A stretch of DNA of 64,000 bases, taken from NCBI GenBank assembly GCA_030386875.1, contig CM059566.1, forward strand, positions 44,118,068 to 44,182,067, given 5' to 3'. How positions within the stretch are numbered: the stretch's first letter is position 1; the number at the start of each line of letters is the position of its first letter. The notes beneath the pieces were generated by a model. It had not been told where the DNA came from. It saw nothing but the letters and a program-made list of their open reading frames with translations, and searched no databases. The translations under genes were made by a program, and so were the position numbers. Positions 10,792-23,396 of this stretch are shown here, piece after piece. The DNA comes from Morinoia aosen. Taxonomy: Eukaryota > Arthropoda > Malacostraca > Amphipoda > Talitridae.

Positions 10792-12735
10792 ACGGCCCAC
10801 CGTATGACGATAGACGGGCCACCGTATGACGGTAGACGGGCCACCGTGTGACGGTAGACGGCCCACCGTGTGACGGTAGACGGGCCACCGTGTGACGGTA
10901 GACGGGCCATCGTGTAAAGGTAGACGGGCCACCGTGTGACGGTAGACGGGCCACCGAGTGACGGTAGACGGGCCACCGTGTGACGGTAGACGGGCCACCG
11001 TGTGACGGTAGACGGGCCACCGTGTGACGGTAGACGGGCCACCGAGTGACGGTAGACGGGCCACCGTGTGACGGTAGACGGGCCACCGTGTGACGGTAGA
11101 CGGGCCACCGTGTGACGGTAGACGGCTCACCGTGTGACGGTAGACGGGCCACCGTGTGACGGTAGACGGGCCACCGAGTGACGGTAGACGGGCCACCGTG
11201 TGACGGTAGACGGGCCACCGTGTGACGGTAGACGGCCCACCGTGTGACGGTAGACGGGCCGCCGTGTGACGGTAGACGGGCCACCGTGTGACGGTAGACG
11301 GGCCACCGTATGAATGTAGATGGGCCACCGTGTGACGGTAGACGGGCCACCGTGTAACGGTAGACGGGCCACCGTGTGACGGTAGACGGGCCACAGTGTG
11401 ACGGTAGACGGGCCACCGAGTGACGGTAGACGGGCCACCGTGTGACGGTAGACGGGCCACCGTGTGACGGTAGACGGGCCACCGTGTGACGGTAGACGGC
11501 TCACCGTGTGACGGTAGACGGGCCACCGTGTGACGGTAGACGGGCCACCGAGTGACGGTAGACGGGCCACCGTGTGACGGTAGACGGGCCACCGTGTGAC
11601 GGTAGACGGCCCACCGTGTGACGGTAGACGGGCCGCCGTGTGACGGTAGACGGGCCACCGTGTGACGGTAGACGGGCCACCGTATGAATGTAGATGGGCC
11701 ACCGTGTGACGGTAGACGGGCCACCGTGTAACGGTAGACGGGCCACCGTGTGACTGTAGACGGGCCACAGTGTGACGGTAGACGGGCCACCGCATGACGG
11801 TAGACGGGCCACAGTGTGACGGTAGACGGGCCACCGTATGACGGTAGACGGGCCACCGTGTGCCTGTAGACGGCTCACCGTATGACGGTAGACGGCCCAC
11901 CGTGTGACGGTAGATGGGCCACCGTGTGACGGTAGACGGGCCACGTGTGAGGGTAGACGGGCCACGTGTGACGGTAGACGGGCCATTTTTGACGGTAGAC
12001 GGGCCACGTGTGACGGTAGATGGGCCACCGTGTGAGGGTAGACGGGTCACGTGTGACGGTAGACGGGCCACCGTGTGACGGTAGACGGGCCACCGTGTGA
12101 GGGTAGACGGGCCACGTGTGACGGTAGACGGGCCACTGTGTGAGGATAGACGGGCCACGTGTGAGGGTAGACGGGCCACTTGTGACGGTAGACAGGCCAT
12201 TTGTGACGGTAGACGGGCCACGTGTGAAGGTAGACGGGCTACCGGGTGAGGGTAGACGGGCCACCGTGTGACGGTAGACGGCCCACCGTATGAGGGTAGA
12301 CGGGCCATCGTGTGAAGGTAGATGGGCCACGTGTGATGGTAGACGGCCCACCGTATGAGGGTAGACGGCCCACCGTGTGACGGTAAACGGGCCACCTGTG
12401 AGGGTAGACGGGCCACGTGTGACGGTAGACGGGCCACCGTGTGACGGTAGACGGGTCACGTGTGAGGGTAGACGGGCCACGTGTGACGGTAAACGGGCCA
12501 CGTGTGAGGGTAGACGGGCCACGTGTGAGGGTAGACGGGCCACCGTGTGAATGTAGACGGGCCACCGTGTGACGGTAGACGGGCCACAGTGTGACGTTAG
12601 ACGGGCCACCGTGTGACGGTAGACGGGCCACCGTGTGACGGTAGACGGGCCACCGTGTGACGGTAGACGGGCCACCGTGTGACGGTAGACGGGCCACCGC
12701 GTGAGGGTAGACGGAGGGTCTTGAAGGTAGACGGA
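10792..12735. repeat. 22-bp minisatellite, ~88 units, with 374-bp higher-order repeat
   Basis: Unit ACGGTAGACGGGCCACCGTG plus TG. Three units make 66 bp, so all three minus-strand frames translate as a 22-residue Arg/Pro/Ser-rich periodic peptide; these frames are artefacts. A variant-marked block starting at GACGGCTCACC recurs at 11121 and 11495, 374 bp (17 units) apart. From about 11940 on, many units are 21 bp (CCACGTGTG, with a base lost), so the array has two domains. Confidence 0.97.
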
Positions 12736-13448
12736 GCGTGAGGGTCTTGTTTTCCTTCTCACACGCAATGGGTAAACAAGCTGTTATTATGAGCAATTCT
12801 CAGACGACGTTCTTCCAGGCGCCCGAACACAGCCTCGAGACTACGATTGAAATGAGTCTAAAATCATCACAGTCTGCATACTACCTTGCAATGTGGCTGC
12901 AGGACGGCAACACGGAAGTTTTTATCACAAGCGAGTAATATTATATTTACACAAGAGCTTAGAGTACTCAAAACCATAAAAATAGACCTTGAAATTGTTG
13001 GGCAAGACGCGTTGCGTGAATACAAGTGCGATACATCATTTGAATTGGACACGCAGGAACTTTGTGTGAATATCCGAGTCAAAATTCTAAATCATTCAAA
13101 CTATTCCAACAGATACCCATTGAGCAACGTGAATGGAGTCGTTCGGACAGATGTTTAGAAGTCATAGTACCTTCAAGCTTCTGTGACGATCACAAAATGA
13201 CCACTTAATAACAGGTTGCAAGAAACCAATTTTAAATTTCGAGACAACCGGGAAAGTAAAGCAACCTCTTCCGACACCTCTCGAGGCCGCGTTCTCATCC
13301 GGCACGCAGTGCCACGAACGGAGCAAACGACAACAATAAAACCACCTACTCTAATCAACGGTAAAAAACACCTACTAACATGAGGTGAAACAAAGCAAAT
13401 AGAAACCGGATAATGGAGTGACGAAAGAGAGATGAGGTAGGAAGGACA
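12736..13448. other. Spacer between minisatellites
   Basis: Unique-looking AT-rich DNA. Overlapping frames of 66-90 codons (12738-13158) have no motif that I recognise. Confidence 0.5.
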
Positions 13449-13897
13449 CAGGCGAAGCAGGGGGCACAGGCAGAAAGGACACAGGCGAAGCAGGGGGTAC
13501 AGGCAGAAGGACACAGGCGAAGCAGGGGGTACAGGCAGGACACAGGCGAAGCAGGCGGTACAGGCAGAAGGGCACAGGCGAAGCAGGCGGTACAGGCAGA
13601 AGGACACAAGCGAAGCAGGTGTTACAGGCAGAAGGACACAAGCGAAGCAGGCGGTACAGGCAGAAGGACACAGTAGAAGCAGGCGGTGCAGGCAGAAGGA
13701 CACAGACGAAGCAGGCGGTACAGGCAGAAGGACACAGGCGGTACAGGCAGAAGGACACAGGCGGTACAGGCAGAAGGACACAGGCGGTACAGGCAGAAGG
13801 ACACAGGCGGTACAGGCAGAAGGACACAGGCGGTACAGGCAGAAGGACACAGGCGGTACAGGCAGAAGGACACAGGCGGTGCAGGCAGGAAACACGC
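13449..13897. repeat. 23/32-bp minisatellite
   Basis: The right part (13736-13897) is a clean 23-bp unit (GGTACAGGCAGAAGGACACA plus GGC). The left part uses a longer ~32-bp unit with a CGAAGCAGG insert. Open frames on both strands come from the repeat. Confidence 0.95.
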
Positions 13898-13997
13898 GGT
13901 ACATTCATGAAGTGTTGCGCCTCTCACGCCACCATCGCCACAGAGCCCGCCGTCACCACCACAGCCCGGAGCTGCTATTGATTGTGGCCTGGTGCGC

Positions 13998-14936
13998 CCA
14001 TCCACCCCTCCACCGCCTCCACCTCCTCCACTACTGCACCACCTCCACCGTTGCACCACCTCCACCCCTCCACCGCCTCCACCCCTTCCACCTGCTCCAC
14101 TACTGCACCACCTCCACCCCTCTACCTCTTCCACCCCCTCCACCTCCTCCACTACTGCACCACCTCCACTGCTGCACCACCTCCACCCCTCCACCTCCTC
14201 CACCCACTCCACCTCCTCCACTACTGCCCCACCTCCACTGCTGCACCACCTCCACCCCTCCACTGCTGCACCACCTCCACTGCTGCACCACCTCCACCCC
14301 TCCACTGCTGCACCACCTCCACTGCTGCACCACCTCCACCCCTCCACCTCCTCCACCCCTTCCACCCCCTCCACTGCTGTATCACCTCCACTATTGCGCC
14401 ACCAGCACCACCTCCACCACTGCACCACCTCCACCACTGCACCACCTCCACCACTGCACCGCCTTCACCACTGCACCACCTCCACCACTGAACCACCTAC
14501 ACTATTGCACCACCTTCACTACCTACATCACTGCACCACCTCCACCACCTACACCACTGCACCACCTACACCACTGCACCACCTCCACCACTGCACCACC
14601 TCCACTATTGCACCACCTCCATAACCTCCACCACTGCACCACCTCCACCACTGCACCACCTCCACCACTGCACCACCTCCACCACTGCACCACCTCCACC
14701 ACTGCACCACCTCTACTATTGCACCAACTCCACCACCTCCACCACTGCACCACCTCTACTATTGCACCACCTCCACCACCTCCACCACTGCACCACCTCC
14801 ACCACTGCACCACCTCCACCACTGCACCACCTCCACCACTGCACCACCTCCACCACTGCACCACCTCCACCACTGCACCACCTCCACCACTGCACCACCT
14901 CCACCACTGCACCACCTTCACCACTGCACCACCACA
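13998..14936. repeat. C-rich CCACC/CTCC minisatellite, 17-bp unit in its right half
   Basis: The left part (to about 14395) is irregular CCACCTCCACC and CTGCTGCACCAC. The right part settles into a 17-bp unit ACCTCCACCACTGCACC. It is almost pure C/A/T on the plus strand, with strong purine/pyrimidine strand bias. Pro/His/Thr- and Gly/Trp-rich frames here are spurious. Confidence 0.95.
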
Positions 14937-15008
14937 ATACCAGCACAAAGTCCCACGCTAGACGCAACGTAACAGTACATACACACAATACAAAGTGCTC
15001 ACAGTTAA

Positions 15009-15533
15009 CAGAACGTACACAAGTTAACATTGACAGTTAACTGTACATACACCAGTGAACACTACAAGTTAACAGTACAAATTAACAGTACATACACAAG
15101 TTAACAATACAAGTTAACAGTACAAATTAACAGTATATGTACAAGTTAACAATACAAGTTAACAGTACAAATTAACAGTACATACACAAGTTAACAATAC
15201 TAGTTAACAGTACAAATTAACAGTACATACACAAGTTAACAATACAAGTTAACAGTACAAATTAACAGTATATGTACAAGTTAACAATACAAGTTAACAG
15301 TACAAATTAACAGTATATGTACAAGTTAACAGTACAAGTTAACAGTACAAATTAACAGTACATACACAAGTTAACAATACAAGTTAACAGTACAAATTAA
15401 CAGTACATACACAAGTTAACAATACAAGTTAACAGTACAAATTAACAGTACATACACAAGTTAACAATACAAGTTAACAGTAAAATTAACAGTATATGTA
15501 CAAGTTAACAGCACATAGTACACAGCTAACAGT
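15009..15533. repeat. 45-bp minisatellite built on GTTAAC
   Basis: About 11 units containing AAGTTAACAGTACAAATTAA and CAGTACATACACAAGTTAAC. A CAGTATATGTAC variant alternates with CAGTACATACAC. Confidence 0.95.
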
Positions 15534-16888
15534 ACAACAATTTCATACATTTCGTACGTCAGTTCCGTGAACAGTGTCAGTGGATAGACAACCGAAATTA
15601 GAATTGACGAGCAATGATTTTGGCCACAACGAAAAACAGTAGCCCGGTCATTTCAATATGTACCCCGTAGAAGAACTGAAGAAGTATCAGATGTGCTCGT
15701 TGCGTCGCAAATTAAGCTCTACGCAAGTCCGAGAGATTCAAGGACGTATCGATTCCCTCAGATGAGTCAGATGTCAAGTTACTGCGCCACAGTTTGCTTG
15801 AGTCACTGTGACTGCGGTGTTAAAACCAGGAATAAAATCATAATCACTATCTATATTATAGAAGGAGCCGCGTCCGTCCGTCCGTCTGTGTGTCACACCC
15901 ACCAGCCGAAAGTGTGAGATGAGCGTATCTGTGATACAAGCTTCATCAACTCCACAATTTCCAGTGTATTAATCCATCAGATTCGAGTAGGAATGAATAC
16001 CACGTGAATTCATAGGAAATAGGAACGTGTGTCATGTGGTTTGCCGAACATTATTATACATTTTTGACGGGCCGTGTGCACTAAGCCTCATCAACTCTTG
16101 AGAAATTTAATTTTTTATTTCTTACGGCCCTTCTTTCATTTTACCTTCTTTCTTATTTCAAATAAAGGGAGGTGGACTAGTAATTATAATAGCCGTCCTA
16201 CAATTCCACGTATGTACTGTAATTTCTTTGGGTCTGTAGCCATCGAATCTTTTGACTCCCATTCATGGAAGTACTTGAAGGGATATCAGTGTTGCGAGTT
16301 TCATTGCCTCACGAGTAAAAACATATTGAAATAACAAATTACATTTTGATAGAAAAATTCGTCGAGTATTCATTTATAAACGATTAATATAGTGAAAACT
16401 CACGACGTAATGAAGGCTGTGATAAATACGCTAATCACACCCACTCTGAGTTGTTCCATAAAGCGATGCAACTTTACATAACCAACCTAATGAAGTGATT
16501 CACGTGTTTCATCCACCATCATTGGATGCCGTTTTCTTTTGATAGGAAGCGCACAATGGTGCCCACATAATTCATTCCTGAGGGCGACCATATTTGCACA
16601 CATCAATGGAATTAAGTCAAGTTTGACAAGCGTTATTACAAGCCCCACGTTTGCCGCGATGGTAAAAACTTGTGTTGTCGCTGTGGTCTGGTGCATGATT
16701 AAGAGCGCGCGCCTTTCACTTGCATTAATATCAGATTCAGAGATTAACTTCTGTGAGCACTTAGTTGTGCGATAACCTCAGAGAAACGAAGGCAAACATA
16801 AGTTCAAGTGGCGCCGGGCAAAATTTAGCTGTCGCGGTGGCCACCGCTCGATGCTCTGGCTAAAGCAGGCAAGCATCAGAAGAGAGTA
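15534..16888. other. Non-coding DNA
   Basis: It contains only the CCGT repeat scrap at 15848 and short frames. Confidence 0.55.
15848..15896. repeat. (CCGT)n-bearing repeat scrap
   Basis: CTATATTATAGAAGGAGCCG followed by CGTCCGTCCGTCCGTCTGTG. This string looks like a dispersed-repeat end, but the family is not identified. Confidence 0.4.
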
Positions 16889-16927
16889 CATTATTATTAT
16901 TATTATTATTATTTATTATTATTATTT
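16889..16927. repeat. (ATT)n microsatellite
   Basis: ATT/ATTT triplets directly 5' of the SINE-like copy at 16931, perhaps grown from its target or tail. Confidence 0.9.
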
Positions 16928-16930
16928 AAA

Positions 16931-17238
16931 AAATTATAGCCTCCCTCTACCACCATGAAGATGCTCAAAGAGAGGAAGGATGAAGGCACCATTTAGCATG
17001 GAGTTGAGGGAATGCGGAATCTATGCACAAGGTGCTTAAAAACAGTAAGTTAAGAAAGAAGTTCATGAAACAAAAAAAAACAGTTGAAGAAGATAATAGT
17101 AGGTGCTGAAAAACAGGACAGCAGTGAACCGAAAAAAAGATGGTCCGTAACAAAACAAAAACCTATTCTATTTCAACAAAAAGAAAGCCTACCTAACCTT
17201 TAGCTCGGGCCCTCACATAGTCTCCATGAGAGCAAGAA
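16931..17238 (+). mobile_element. SINE-like family copy, 3' end eroded
   Basis: It carries AGCCTCCCTCTACCACC, AAAGAGAGGAAGGATGAAGG, CAGTGAACCGAAAAAAAGAT and TAGCTCGGGCCCTCACA. It starts right next to the ATT microsatellite at 16889 and lacks the final CTGAGGGG. Confidence 0.8.
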
Positions 17239-20089
17239 TAAAGTAAAAAAAGACGGTCACTCGTGCAGGAAATGAGCTACACGGAACGATGGTTTCTCCC
17301 ACGGAGAGACAGAGAAGCAAATAATGAATTATAAGTGTCATGCCTTTCTCCGTCTTTAAGTCATTTCGGTTTTAGCCCGTCATTTAAATGAACAGTTTCT
17401 CATTTGACTGTCCCGAAAGTTCCAGAAGGAATTCGTGATTTTGAAATGAGCGATTTTAGGTCAATAACTTAATTCTATCAGCGAAATTAATCGTTAATGT
17501 CACTAAATGTCGATTTATGAATTCGATAATATCTTTATTAAAAATAAGAATAAAAAACTCCGATACTTATCAAACGTTCTAGTTCCGTTCGCGTATGTAG
17601 AATTAATTGCTGAAGTTCTCTGCCAATCTTGATTCTAAGTCTGTGGGCTGCGCATTCTGGGGTTTTAACCACGGATCTGGGTTTTTATCTGTCTCCTGGG
17701 GTTTACAGCCACGACTTGTGTTGGCAAAACAATTAATTTCAAGGAGCTAAAATGATTGTACTATTTGGTAACCACGAAAACAATAGAAAAGTGTAAGAAA
17801 ATTTATTCATTAACGCCTTTTTTCGCTGATCTGGGTTTTTCTTAAGCGTATGCTGGGGTTTTGGCAACATTCCCGTTGGCGTCCCTTGCGGATTTGCTCC
17901 CGTTTTCGCACTGTAGCTGGAGCTCTTCTGAGAGCAAGGTGTGACATTTCGTGCTCAGGCGCCCTTCTAATTTCTCTTGTGCCTGCGCATTAAATGTGCG
18001 TTAATCCTTTTTTAAGTGATGATCGAACTTAATAAAATTAAGAAACTGAAGTGAAAGTGTGCCTTATATCTGTAAGAACGGTAGATAGCCATTCTACCTT
18101 TGCGTGTGTCAGGTTTTCAAATGTGTGCTTCGGTAGCTTCAGAATGTTTTCACTGTGCGTTTTGTCTTGTTCAAGTGATTTTTTATTAATACATTTCCAT
18201 CATTTTAATTTTGATTGTGCGTACTGTAAAACTTCTGTTGTATCGGGAAAAATTATTGGGTTTAGGTTTGCACTCATCAGATTATATCTTGAATGAATGA
18301 TCAGCCACTCATGAAGTGTATTTTTAGTTCTCTGTAAGTTTTGACCACTGAGTCTCAAAATCATTTGTATGATCGAAGAAGTGCGTTATTTATTGAAGGG
18401 ACCGAGATGCTTTAATTTGTAGAGTTATGATAGCATTTGATTCTCTTGTGCATTTACGAGTCATCTATATGCAGGTGTCGTGTATTACTGCGCCTCGAGC
18501 GCCGTATAAAAAAATGGCCGACCTTGAGCCCTTTCGTGTCTTTGTAAAGTTAAGCCTAGTCTGGTTTGTAAATCTCGTGTGCGTTTGATAACAATTTAAT
18601 GTGATTTCTTTTACTTTACAGGCAATGTAAAACATGAAGATTAGGTTAGGGTATGTGTCATAGCGGAGGTCTCGCATACAAAGATGTAAGTATTTTTAAG
18701 TGTAAGACGTACCACCTTGTTTTCCGTCGTGTCAAGTGATCTAAGCTCTAGTAATAAATCGAAGTCGATTAGAAACTTCTTATTTAATTTTACATTTGTT
18801 TCTCGCAGTGCTTCTTATTTTCTTGAAATCTGCGTTGTTTTCGAAACTGTTTAAATCGCAGAGGCATTGATCGCCTTTGTGAACTTGAATATCGGGAATT
18901 AGCGCTCCTCGTTGAAAACTATGGCTACTCTGTAAAGTTGCTGTCCTTATCGGTAGAGTATTTTTTATGAAATAATTTCGTAATTGAGTAGAGTTTCTCT
19001 TTTGTATCGTTCGGGCCCCAAAATTAAGGTGATGTTTTTTAGCCCTTTTTAGGTATTTCATTTGTTCACGATAGAATTCATGAGAAATATTTTAAAAATA
19101 TACATACATTGATTAGGTTTTCGATTCCCCCTCTTTTTCTGTCTATTACGGAAAGTTTGCGTATCGTGTAACTTATAGCTTTTGTTTTTGTTGCTTTCGT
19201 CTCTATGACTCAACTTTCTTAAGCCGTTTATCTCTTACTGAGAAGTCCATGATTGAACTTGTGTGCAACCTAAATTTCATACCCTTTCGATGTCATTATA
19301 ATCTAATCTTTACTGAGTACGTGAGTAAAAATTGCAGCAATTGGGTGAAAAATCCTGACTTTGAAAGTAATAATATAATGGTGGCTCTATTATGAAATGG
19401 CTTACCTTGCTTCCGTCTCGTTTCTTTCAAATTTGTGTGAACATTTTGTTGTGACTACGACTCAGCATTCCGGTGCTGTTTCAACGATTCAAACCACTTC
19501 GAGGAAATATTGTATCTAATTGGAATCAGTGCTCCAAGGAAAAGATATAAATTTCCGAGCCGAAGCCTAGGTAGTGCCTCCATTTGTAGAACTAAATAAC
19601 TCTTGTTTTTACAGTGACGTATTCAACCGCGCCCAATACAACCTCCTTCTTCTTCCGGTGTTTTTCTTACCTGGCGAAGGGGAATAAGGGCGCGACAATA
19701 AGGCCTACTTAACTAGAAATTTAAACCCACAACAGACTTCTGCAACCCACAGCAGACTCCTGCAACCAGCGTTGCTGGTTCAGTGGTAGGTTGGGTTGCC
19801 CCTGAGGAGCGCAAGTTCTCCAAGCTCCACTGATGAGGACAAACACTTAACAACTACAAGGCTGAACTTTGGGTACAACGCATCTCAAGCCCGATGTTTC
19901 TTCCATTGGAGAAAAAGAGGAAGTCAGCCTCACACACAGAATGAGTGCGAGGCTAACCTGCACTCAACACAGGTGTATAAAATGGGTACCTGCTCAACCG
20001 TAGAGAACCGTCACTGCGTCCCAGTATTGCTGCAGGGCATTCGAAAATACAGTTTATGACACAACAGGTATCAACTCAACTATAAGAGA
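17239..20089. other. AT-rich non-coding DNA
   Basis: A GATCTGGGTTTTT ... CTGGGGTTT motif pair occurs twice (about 17670-17715 and 17827-17863). No gene is supported in this 2.8 kb. Confidence 0.55.
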
Positions 20090-20457
20090 TTAAGATTATG
20101 AGATTATAAGTTAGTTTAAGCCTCCCTAATCGCTACAAAAAAGGAGCGTATCGAAGAGAGGAAGGAGGAAGGTATCATTTAGGATGGAGATAAGAGAATG
20201 AAGAATCTATGCGTAAGGGGCATAGAAACAGTAAGTTAAGAAAGACGTTCGTGAAACAAGATAAAGTTGGAGAAGAAAGTAGTAGGTGCTGAAAAACAGG
20301 ACAGTAGGGAACCGAAAAATGATTTTCCGTAAAATAACAAAAAACATTTTGATTCAACAAAAAGAAGGCCTACCTAGCTCTCAGCTCGGGCCCTCACACT
20401 CTTTCCCCTTTGAGCGCTAATTCCCATAGATACAATAGTTGTATCCCCCTGAGGGGC
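20090..20457 (+). mobile_element. SINE-like family copy, near full length
   Basis: It runs from the AGATTATAAGTTAGTTTAAG head to GTTGTATCCCCCTGAGGGG. The internal marks GAGAGGAAGGAGGAAGG, CAGGACAGTAGGGAACCG and AAAGAAGGCCTACCTAGC are intact. It is one of the best copies for defining a consensus of about 365 bp. Confidence 0.82.
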
Positions 20458-21584
20458 CTGAACTATAAAAAGTATTGCATAAACTCTCTTTTGAACACAT
20501 TACGGACTTAAACTAAAGCACTTCAATGATGTCGAGACAAGGATGAAAGTAGAGCAACACGGGGACGGCCGATATTGAATCCTGGTCTCCCTGGAGGGAC
20601 ATGAACAAGTTTTGCACGGGGGCTGTCTTCTAATTAGAATGTCAATCTTCAGGGCTTGCATTGATTTATTTGAAGGTAAGTATTATGGTGCTTCATGTAA
20701 ATGGTGACTAAGCCGTTTTAGTATGAGATTCGTCAGCTGTAAACAAGAACTTGATTTACGTCGAAACAAACTTTTACACGATTAGCTTCAAATACTAGTA
20801 ATCACGTCATTAAATATAAACAATAACATCATCAAAACCAATAATAACCTCATTGTTTACATTTACGACCACACCACTGGAGATGGGTAGGCTTAACACA
20901 ATAATAACTCCGTAATAAAGCCATCACAAGACAGCCTAAACAGCGTTAATGCACGGATCAAAAATAGAAAATCTTCAGCCGCAAAACATTTGCCATGCGT
21001 TACTACAATAGTGAACGAAATTTGCGGCGAAAAATGAAGGACTGTACATTCGTTATTGTCAGTTTAAGCAAGGAAAGAAATGAAAAATTAAGCATTTCCT
21101 AAAAAATGCAGCACCAAAAATGCCAATGGACTGCAAAAATGGAGCAAATATTCTAACTTTACTGTAACTGAGTGCAGTCATTGCCTCAGTTGAAAAATTT
21201 AGAGGCATATTTTTATAAACACACCCACTTAAAACAAAAGCTGACTTAGTGAAAAATATATTCCAGTTCTTTCGTTATCATAAAATTCAGACCTTTAAAA
21301 CGGTGCAGCCAACACTGGACGCTGACTTCTTCACCTCACACGAGATATTCTGACAAGCAACAAGTCTAAGACGATCAAAATGAAATTGCTGAATCGTGTA
21401 GGATTTGACTAGCTCTTCAAGACGCAACTCTGTCAAAGAATGACAGAATATTTTGAGTTTAATTCACTGCAAGGTAGATATGGATCATCCAGCAAGAGGA
21501 CATGCCTCACAGATACACTTAATCACTAATGGAAACACACACAAGCCTCCCAAGTAAGGCGTACTTGAGTCTCTTATCGTAGAA
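20458..21584. other. AT-rich non-coding DNA
   Basis: No repeats or credible frames seen. Confidence 0.6.
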
Positions 21585-21825
21585 TCAACAGCAATCGATC
21601 TGTACCTTCTCACACCCTCATCGTTGAAACCAATCGATCAATACCTTCTTGCATTCTCATCGTATAATCAATCGATCTATACCCTCTTACACCTTCATCG
21701 TTGAATCAATCGATCTATACCTTCTCACACCCTCATTTCAATCAATCGACCCTCATCTTTGAATCAATCGATCTGTACCTTTTCACTCCGTCATCGCATA
21801 ACCAATCTATCTGTACCTTCTCACA
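21585..21825. repeat. Degenerate ~39-bp tandem repeat with ATCGAT cores
   Basis: About six imperfect units of AATCAATCGATCTGTACCTT plus CTCACACCCTCATCGTTG. Confidence 0.8.
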
Positions 21826-21859
21826 ACACAATGCGGGGATAAACAAATGTATCACGGGA

Positions 21860-22030
21860 TAAATAACTGGCGGTGGCAGACAGTACGCTGGCTCGGCAGA
21901 GAGTCGAGCTGCGGCCGGCGAAGGCGTCGTGCTGTATCTCACCGCGTGATCACTGATAAAACTTGCAGCCTGAGCCATCAGTAGGCACCCAGCGCTTCGA
22001 GGCGTACGATCTCCGGTGCAGATAAGCTGC
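21860..22030. other. GC-rich island without a supported gene
   Basis: CGAGCTGCGGCCGGCGAAGG and neighbouring CpGs stand out from AT-rich flanks. A minus-strand open frame crosses it but has no conserved motif. Confidence 0.3.
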
Positions 22031-22743
22031 CTGCCTCTATGCTCTCAAAATATTATGGCTTTCTGCCAGGTATAGAGTAATAAAGAAAAACAGCGAGGGA
22101 ATCTTACCCGCAAGGTTGACTGCTGTGCCATGATTAAATATCTGTGAAGATAGTCACTAATCAGTCTGCTAGAAATTTGATTCGAACAATTTCTGTCCTC
22201 ATAACCTTAATTAGGAATAATTTCCCCAGCAATTTCAGAATTTAAGAGCAAACATGTTAACAAGATGAAAATGAATGTGTGTTTGACCAGAAGCACAGAC
22301 AAAATGGAAGTTAAAAAAAACACTCAGCACGAGCTTGCCAACTAATTAGTGAAAACTTCATAGGTATGATGACAGCAGGGATTTCTGAATATTGTTGGAA
22401 TTTAATTAGGAAATGTAAAAACAATTGTTTCTTCCAAAAAAAAAAACTATAACCCTAACTCATTATTTAATTTTCCTTGACTAGAAAATTTCTTTTGCTG
22501 TAAGATTTCAGAGAGATAAATTACAACATCACTCTAGACTTTATTTAGAGCATTGATTACCAGAAGCGCGTACACTGACAACAGACACCAACATCACACC
22601 TCCAGGTGCAAATCTTAGGAATCGAAGCCACAAGTGAGGGGACGAAAACCATTACCTGGAATATTATATTTACAAGAAAATCACAGGGAGCCAGCGCCGT
22701 CTGCGCAACTAAATAATTCGAACCCAAGAACTCGATGCAAGGC
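22031..22743. other. AT-rich non-coding DNA
   Basis: Nothing recognised up to the palindromic MITE. Confidence 0.6.
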
Positions 22744-23058
22744 TAAAGCGGCCCATAGACGATCAATTTTATTGTCAATATAATTGGCAATAATGAATAT
22801 TGACAATTTAATTGATCGTCTGTGGACTTGATTGACGACCGTCAATTATTTGACTTGGTGGGCAAAAAAAATCATTAATATGTTGTCAATGATATTGAGA
22901 ATTAAATTGGCTCAATATATTGGAAAAAATTTTTTTTGCCCAACAAGCCAATTAATTGACGGTCGTCAATCAATCCCACAGACGATCAATTAAATTGTCA
23001 ATATTCATCATAGTCAATTATATTAACAATAAAATTGATCGTCTATGGGCCGCTTTAA
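22744..23058. mobile_element. Nested-palindrome MITE, 315-bp member
   Basis: Terminal inverted repeats TAAAGCGGCCCATAGACGAT and ATCGTCTATGGGCCGCTTTA extend inward for well over 100 bp per side, so almost the whole element is one imperfect palindrome. Within each arm lies a second inverted repeat (GACGATCAATT ... AATTGATCGTC). Short and AT-rich between the GC-rich ends, with no open frame. TA or TTA flanks would fit a mariner/Tc1-like or related cut-and-paste family; the superfamily is not decided. Confidence 0.82.
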
Positions 23059-23396
23059 GGTGGAGCAGCACGAGAACATGGCGCAGAGGTCAGCGTACAT
23101 CAGAGAGCTGCGTCAGACCTTTCCAGCAAAGGACGAATAAGCCAACAACTACATCGATCGTGCAGTTGTATGCCAGCTAATGCGAACCTCGATTCATACA
23201 AACAGAAATTTTCCAGGTAAACTCTGTTTAAGGGCTTACGCGAACCCCGATTTTTCTAAGCAAAAAATTTTCCACCTACCCAGTTTAAGGGCTTATACGA
23301 ACCATGATTCATTCCATTAAAAATTAATTCCAGGCAAGTTCTGATTTTGGTAACTCTAATCAAAGATTATTGGCACGATTGAGACTATTATTCATG

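Noticed and set aside
10601-12796. Several minus-strand frames of 150-436 codons rich in Arg, Pro, Ser, His
   Set aside because: They are translations of the 22-bp array in all three frames; overlapping frames give the same 22-residue period, so it is not a protein.
13622-14961. Gly/Trp/Val- and Pro/His/Thr-rich frames
   Set aside because: Products of the CCACC and 23-bp arrays; no complexity outside the repeat.
18638-18655. Telomere-like TTAGG motif
   Set aside because: Only one or two units (TTAGGTTAGG), far below a telomeric array.
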